Assembly (NCBI GenBank): GCA_951230915.1
Contig: OX579641.1
Span: 10,354,001 to 10,418,000, forward strand
Length of the DNA: 64,000 bases
Direction of reading: 5' to 3'
Origin: Antitrichia curtipendula
Lineage: Eukaryota; Streptophyta; Bryopsida; Hypnales; Leucodontaceae
Positions 59,071 through 64,000 of the stretch are shown here, piece by piece (the stretch's first letter is position 1; each line of letters begins with the position of its first letter). A program made the position numbers and the translations under genes. Below the pieces are notes generated by a model that saw only the letters and a program-made list of their open reading frames with translations, was not told where the DNA came from and did not search any database.

Positions 59071-62000
59071 ATAGAGACTCAACCTTAATTTTAATCAAAA
59101 TTTCATGCTAGGACATCCACTGCAACAAAGTCTTTATAACATCGCGGTCTTTATAACATCGCGGTTGACAACCCATGAGGGACTTGGTCATTCTAATCAC
59201 TCAAGTACAATGTTCGAGCTCATAATAAGTGTGATTTATTGTATTGTATCCTTTTGGTATTCATGTTGAACCTTCAATTATAAAAGCATTATATTCCGAC
59301 AATCTACATTTAGAATTCATTTTATCAAATAAATGTATGCTTTGTAGAATGTTAGGCCTCTCTATGATGCATTTCATTTCATCCTTGTAAAGTGGACACT
59401 GTTGACAAACTATATCAACTGTCAAGTCCCTTTTGAAAGGGCGTCTTGGGGGAATGACGTATATGTGGGCATTTGGAATATTGAAGCAATTTCATTGATA
59501 AGAAAAGTCTCAAGCATTGTAAAAGTCCTTGGAAATGCTTGCATTAATGCCTAGGTACTAACTATCATGTTCCAACCTTTACATTCAAATTGTGCTTAAA
59601 TTTGTTGCTTTCTTGTAATTGATTAGCACAACTAAATGTAACAATAATGAAAGGTAATGTGCCATCATCTACAAGATTTATGATGGAGAAAGGAACACTC
59701 CACAAAAGATTGTGGAATTATAAATAGGTCTTTCATAGCCAAACTTTGGACACTATTGCTACATAAGTAGGAAAACTAAAATTATAGCTAGGATTGTGGG
59801 CAATAGTGGTGGCAAAGACTAAATTCTTAGTGATTGTGAAAACGTTTTAATATTCAAGGACTCAATTGATTGAGATTAAACTTTTAAACTGTAATTGTAA
59901 TTGAGTTCTACTTTGCTAAGGGCTTATTGGATAGAGGGCGCTAGTCCTGTCACTACATTTTGGTGTGATTGTTACAATACAATGTAAGTTCATGCATATG
60001 TCATTGTATCACAAATGAAGATCATCTAATAGGTCTAGGAATCTTGAGCAACATACAAACAATGCATATATAAGACATGTACATGGTTATGTAATGTCAT
60101 GATGTTTTTCTCCATTGTTTGATTCATGTTGTGTATCTTAGGTAGGGTCTAGCCTAGAATTGGGTTGTAGTCAACAATCATTGGTGATATCTCTAGTCAA
60201 ATGATTCACAATTTGATAGTGTTAGATGTGAACAATATCTTCTACAAAATAGAGCATGTTGTCTAGTGGCCAAGAAAATTCTCACATCATTCTTTTGTAT
60301 CTAGAAGGCGTCTAGTAAATAAGCACATATGTAGGTCTTTGTGATTTTTTTAGTGCAATATTCACCCACTATTATGTCATGGTGTAGAACAAAATGAAGG
60401 TGGATAGGAATACTAAGCCAATTGCTAGAAGGGGATCTCAACCTTAGACAAGTGAAAATTTTAGGATAGGATTTTTGTCTTACCTTCCTCAATGAGAGGA
60501 GACAAGATCTATATTGTCTACGAGATCAGAGGATGCACATACTCTTTAAGTGTTTTGTTGAAAAGGTATGATAGAGGATTGATGAGTTGAAACAATAATT
60601 GGATTTGAAGCCCTCTTGTGCCAATACCTTTCTTAAAGATCAAGCCATTGTATTATTTAAAGAGAATATAAAACCATTGTATTATTTGAGGCATTTGTTG
60701 ATGTAATTACAAGAAAATTGAAGATCATTAGATACAATCCAATGTACAAGGGAGTATCATCATTGCTAAATGTTGAAAAGTGGAAGCATGATTGAAAAAC
60801 ATGTATTTAATTAATTATCAGAGATTTCTTAACTACATTTATATTAAAATCATTACAATTTCAATCTAACAATGCCTTGCAGACAATTTATAATTTTTTA
60901 GGATTGCAAAGGATATCCCATACTTTTGATTAAACCAAAAGTCTTCAAATTTTTATTTATCCAAGTACCAAATGCATTTTTCAAGTTCTAAATAATTTTC
61001 ATATCTATTAAAGGTTAAATTTTAATAATTCTTAAATGTATTAAGATTAAACTTTAATAATTTCAATGAAGGTGGATGTTGTAGGATGCGTCACAGACAT
61101 TCATCCTTATCAGCTTGGATAACTCTTTTCTACCTTTATTGGACTTTGTAGAAACCTTCTTTTGATGATAGGTATTTCCGCCTAGTATTGTAAAGGACTC
61201 CTATAATATTTGTGTGGCTACTTGAAACCTTTGAGTGACTCTTATACACTAGATATGCGACCTCTTGAAGCCTCTTAATAACCCTATGATTTCTTAATGC
61301 CTCTTAGTGCCTCCCAATACCTCCTAGTTTTCTTTGAATGTTGAATGTGATGGATATTGCTACTTAGACTCTAGAATTGCAAAATTTGAGATTCATTCAT
61401 TTTTGAACCATGAGTACATTTTGCTTCAAATTTTGTAGAAGTGTGGAGTACCTCACATACTACAACTTTTATATTTTCACTCATATCTTTTCTTCAAGCA
61501 TTTTTGTGCTATGGCTTTATAAATATAAATTTTCCTAAAAGTGACTTTGTTTTGTCAGTCATTATAGACAAAAGCGTAGAAAACATGGCTCCAATACATT
61601 CACTAATGGTGCATCAATGGAAATCTATAAATATAGATATAACAATTAACATCTATTTATGAGTACCTATAAAATGTCAACTAAATTAGTTTGGACCTTA
61701 AGCTCATTACAATAATTTAATTGTTTGACCAATTACTTTGAGAAAATAAAGTGTTCATAAAAAATGCTATTTTAGAAATTGAAATAATAACACATAGGTA
61801 CATTTTTCTTTCTTCAATGTACCAACAACGTACATTTTAGTGACCACTGTGATTCAACTTCAAAAATTCATAATTAGTTCCACAAAGGTCCAAAAAATAT
61901 GAAACAACTTGGATTAGATGTCAAATCTATTTTTCTTTGTATACAAATAAATTAAACATTGTTTCAAAGAGTTTACTTTCCCCATACATGCAACTAGCTC

Positions 62001-62904
62001 TTACATGGTCGTTATAAGAATAGACTACATTAGAAAAAGAATTGGAAAGCATCTTGTACTTGAAACATACAAAGACATGACAAACATGAAATAACAAATC
62101 ACAAAAACTACAAGGTTTACGAACAACATTCATTCACTGTGCTTGCAAAAAAATATGTCTTTTATATGTATTCACAAATCCAAGGTCCTAGAAACAAAGT
62201 ACTTGAGGTATCTACAACAAAGCAAATGTGTTTACAAACACAATTCACATTCATTTACATCACTACAACAACACTAACACTACTGCCACAAAGTACAAGC
62301 ATAATTCTAAATGTTTAGGATGGAAAACTACATGCATTTCATGCTCAGAAAACCCTAAACATCACACACATTTGCATTTGAACGGCCAATTCACTTCTGA
62401 AGCACATATGGAGAAGATAACCAAACACTTCAAAATTTTGCAACTACAAAATCTATACTCATAATCTTTGAGTTAGGGTTACCCAAACAAAAAGTTTGAG
62501 GGTGTTTCCACCACCCTAAACATTAAATCTCGCCTCAACAACGTTGGATAACAAAAGCAATTGCTTAAACCCTAAAGAATGGATTGCCTCAATGAATAAA
62601 CAAATACACATATATACTAAAATCACTACCCAAACACACACATGCATTGCTTTGTAGGAATGCCAAAATCTCCTTAGTAGAATGTGCTACACAAAATGTC
62701 CAAAAACATGTTGATTAGTAATCAACTGTTACAAAATCATAGCTTCTTCTTGCTCACAAAATGCTAGAAAACTATACTAAACATAACTTAGACGTTTGAG
62801 AATTCTAACTTATGCTTATTCATAGCAATAATCAATATTCTTTTCTTTGTAGAATAATATATTCAAGCATTGAATAAATATAGTTATATTAATAAAATCT
62901 TGTA
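59071..62904. other. AT-rich intergenic DNA, nothing recognised
   Basis: A 17-bp unit CTTTATAACATCGCGGT is duplicated in tandem at about 59131-59165, and loose CCTCTTAATGCC-like repeats lie near 61260-61330. No exon supported. Confidence 0.35.
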
Positions 62905-63129
62905 CTCCCTCCTTGTTCCCAAAATGATCTTCTAGTTCCCTTTAGTTTTATTGCAAATAAGTTTAATACTACACTTTGAAAAGGCCTACAAAACTCAAAG
63001 TTTTAGGACAAAAAGAGTGTGTTGAACTCTACTTATAGCTCAAAATGGGTTGAAATAAGTAATGTTATTTTCAGCAAAAAAATCCCAAATATATAGTCCA
63101 ACCGGAAGATTGTTTTGAAATAGAGGAAG
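62905..63129. mobile_element. Stowaway-like MITE (Tc1/mariner type)
   Basis: 225 bp flanked by TA on both sides. The left end CTCCCTCCTTGTTCCCAAAA and the inverted right end CTTCCTCTATTTCAAAACA are related and match the well-known plant Stowaway terminus CTCCCTCCGT. Both inner ends continue with a GATCTTC or AATCTTC block. No coding capacity. Confidence 0.7.
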
Positions 63130-63148
63130 TATTTATTTTACTAAATTT

Positions 63149-63920
63149 CTATACCTTTTCAATAGCTTCTCGAACTTCCATTACAACAAGTTCAAAGTTG
63201 TGATTGCACACGCATTGATTGTCAGCAGTATAACAAAGAAGAAAATAATCTTCATGAAAATTCTGCAAATAAATTCAAAATCTATTTAAAATAGGATAAT
63301 TATTATTTCATGTTGATTAACAACTAGTATCAAATCAAATATATTTTTGTTAAGTTCAATAGTTGAATGTTTTTGAATAATCTGAAACAATATATTAGTA
63401 ATAAGTAAATGTTAGAATATATAATAATTTTTTTAATTGAAAAATATATAACTAATTAAATGATTAGAAATTACCATCAATGGATCTTTCACAAGATAAA
63501 AATCAGATGTAGCTTCCAATTCTTTTATATGTTTTTTGACGGCATTTGTATCAAATTTGAAATGTACATTGTTTTTGGTGTCTATTTTTTTTCAATATTA
63601 ATCTTTTTACAAGTAGCGTCAGAGATGTACATTGACACCACCCAAAAAAGATGTTCATAAGGCATTGTAATAAATTAAATAAAAAATTAAGTACTTTCAT
63701 ATTTCATTAAAAAAAAAATCTTATCTTTTCTACTTTTAAAATGCATTTTAAAACGTTAGGTTTAAATAACATTTTTAATAACCTATATTTAAATTTGATG
63801 TTCAATTTTTGTTTAAACCTTGTGGTGGATGTGTAGGAGTTTTTTCTTCAACTTTCTTCTTCCTTGTGAGAATTGCCAACTTCTCTGCTATTAACATTTC
63901 CGCCGTGGTTGCAATGTAGC
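63149..63920 (-). CDS. Unrecognised multi-exon gene, partial, 5' end beyond the right edge
   Basis: Three exons on the minus strand: 63920-63819, 63581-63475 and 63262-63155. GT..AG introns of 237 and 212 bp join them with perfect phase continuity (phase 1, then phase 0). The 104 or so residues are open throughout and gene-like in composition. They include a Lys/Glu-rich stretch (EKLAILTRKKKVEEKTP), then KKHIKELEATSDFYLVKDPL, then a Cys-containing segment (YTADNQCVCNHNFELVV). The last exon either splices at 63154 or reads into a TAG at 63149-63151. The exon before 63920 lies outside the window or was not found. No domain recognised, so no function is proposed. Confidence 0.5.
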
Positions 63921-64000
63921 CTTAATAAGCGAATTCACCTATGATATTTAAAAACTCGGAATGTATATTTGGCCTTCACAATTGATGTTGTAATTATTTA
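63921..64000. other. Window edge, probably intron of the minus-strand gene
   Basis: An in-frame stop precedes the exon on the minus strand, consistent with intronic sequence. Confidence 0.3.

Noticed and set aside
63475..63660. Reading the stretch upstream of 63581 (MPYEHLFWVV...) as part of the minus-strand gene with a frameshift
   Set aside because: A TAG acceptor at 63584-63582 joins the upstream exon in exact phase, so no frameshift is needed; the extra frame is more likely intronic.
1..64000. CRISPR arrays, bacterial operons, riboswitches or replication origins
   Set aside because: Spliced genes, plant CDC20 and plant transposons show a eukaryotic nuclear context; no evenly spaced identical repeats with unique spacers were seen.

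Overview
This looks like nuclear DNA of a land plant. It has canonical GT..AG introns of about 100-420 bp, a plant-type CDC20 gene with mitosis-type MSA promoter elements, a Ty1/copia remnant, plant MITE families, and long AT-rich non-coding tracts with very few genes. Two features hint weakly at a seed-free lineage (bryophyte, fern or lycophyte): an unusual dynamin/IRG-like GTPase and the remains of a bacterial-type DNA amino-methyltransferase gene. I cannot name the species.

Layout. At 0.14-1.27 kb (+) lies the 3' part of a P-loop GTPase gene with three visible exons. From 1.3 to 42 kb there are no intact genes. This stretch holds transposon copies, degenerate tandem arrays (about 105, 118, 129 and 180 bp periods, plus shorter ones), unidentified coding remnants, and a five-exon minus-strand pseudogene (23.8-25.5 kb) whose motif order matches a beta-class N4/N6 DNA methyltransferase. 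At 42.7-45.3 kb (+) is an intact four-exon CDC20 (478 aa) with promoter and an overlapping upstream ORF. At 51.2-55.0 kb is a transposon cluster: an internally deleted copia element inside a PIF/Harbinger-like inverted repeat, then three more PIF/Harbinger-like elements, two of them fused head to tail through one TAA. At 63.15-63.92 kb (-) are three well-phased exons of an unrecognised gene that runs off the right edge, with a Stowaway-like MITE just downstream.

The most interesting signal is a recurrent non-autonomous DNA transposon family of about 930 bp. Its inverted ends begin CCCCTAAAG or TCCCTAAAG and it is always bordered by TTAA. One copy (8320-9251) sits inside a relative whose two halves rejoin exactly at a TTAA, so the window itself supports a TTAA target-site duplication. 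Another copy lies in a local duplication whose sister retains an unoccupied TTAA. TTAA targets with CCC-starting ends are characteristic of piggyBac-type elements, which are not usual in land plants. About ten whole or partial copies occur here. A separate 250-bp element with TTAA borders and different ends (CCCCTGAGCGCCC) sits just upstream of the CDC20 promoter.

The three genes show no functional link to one another. All coordinates and splice sites were read by eye; no alignment, folding or database search was possible.
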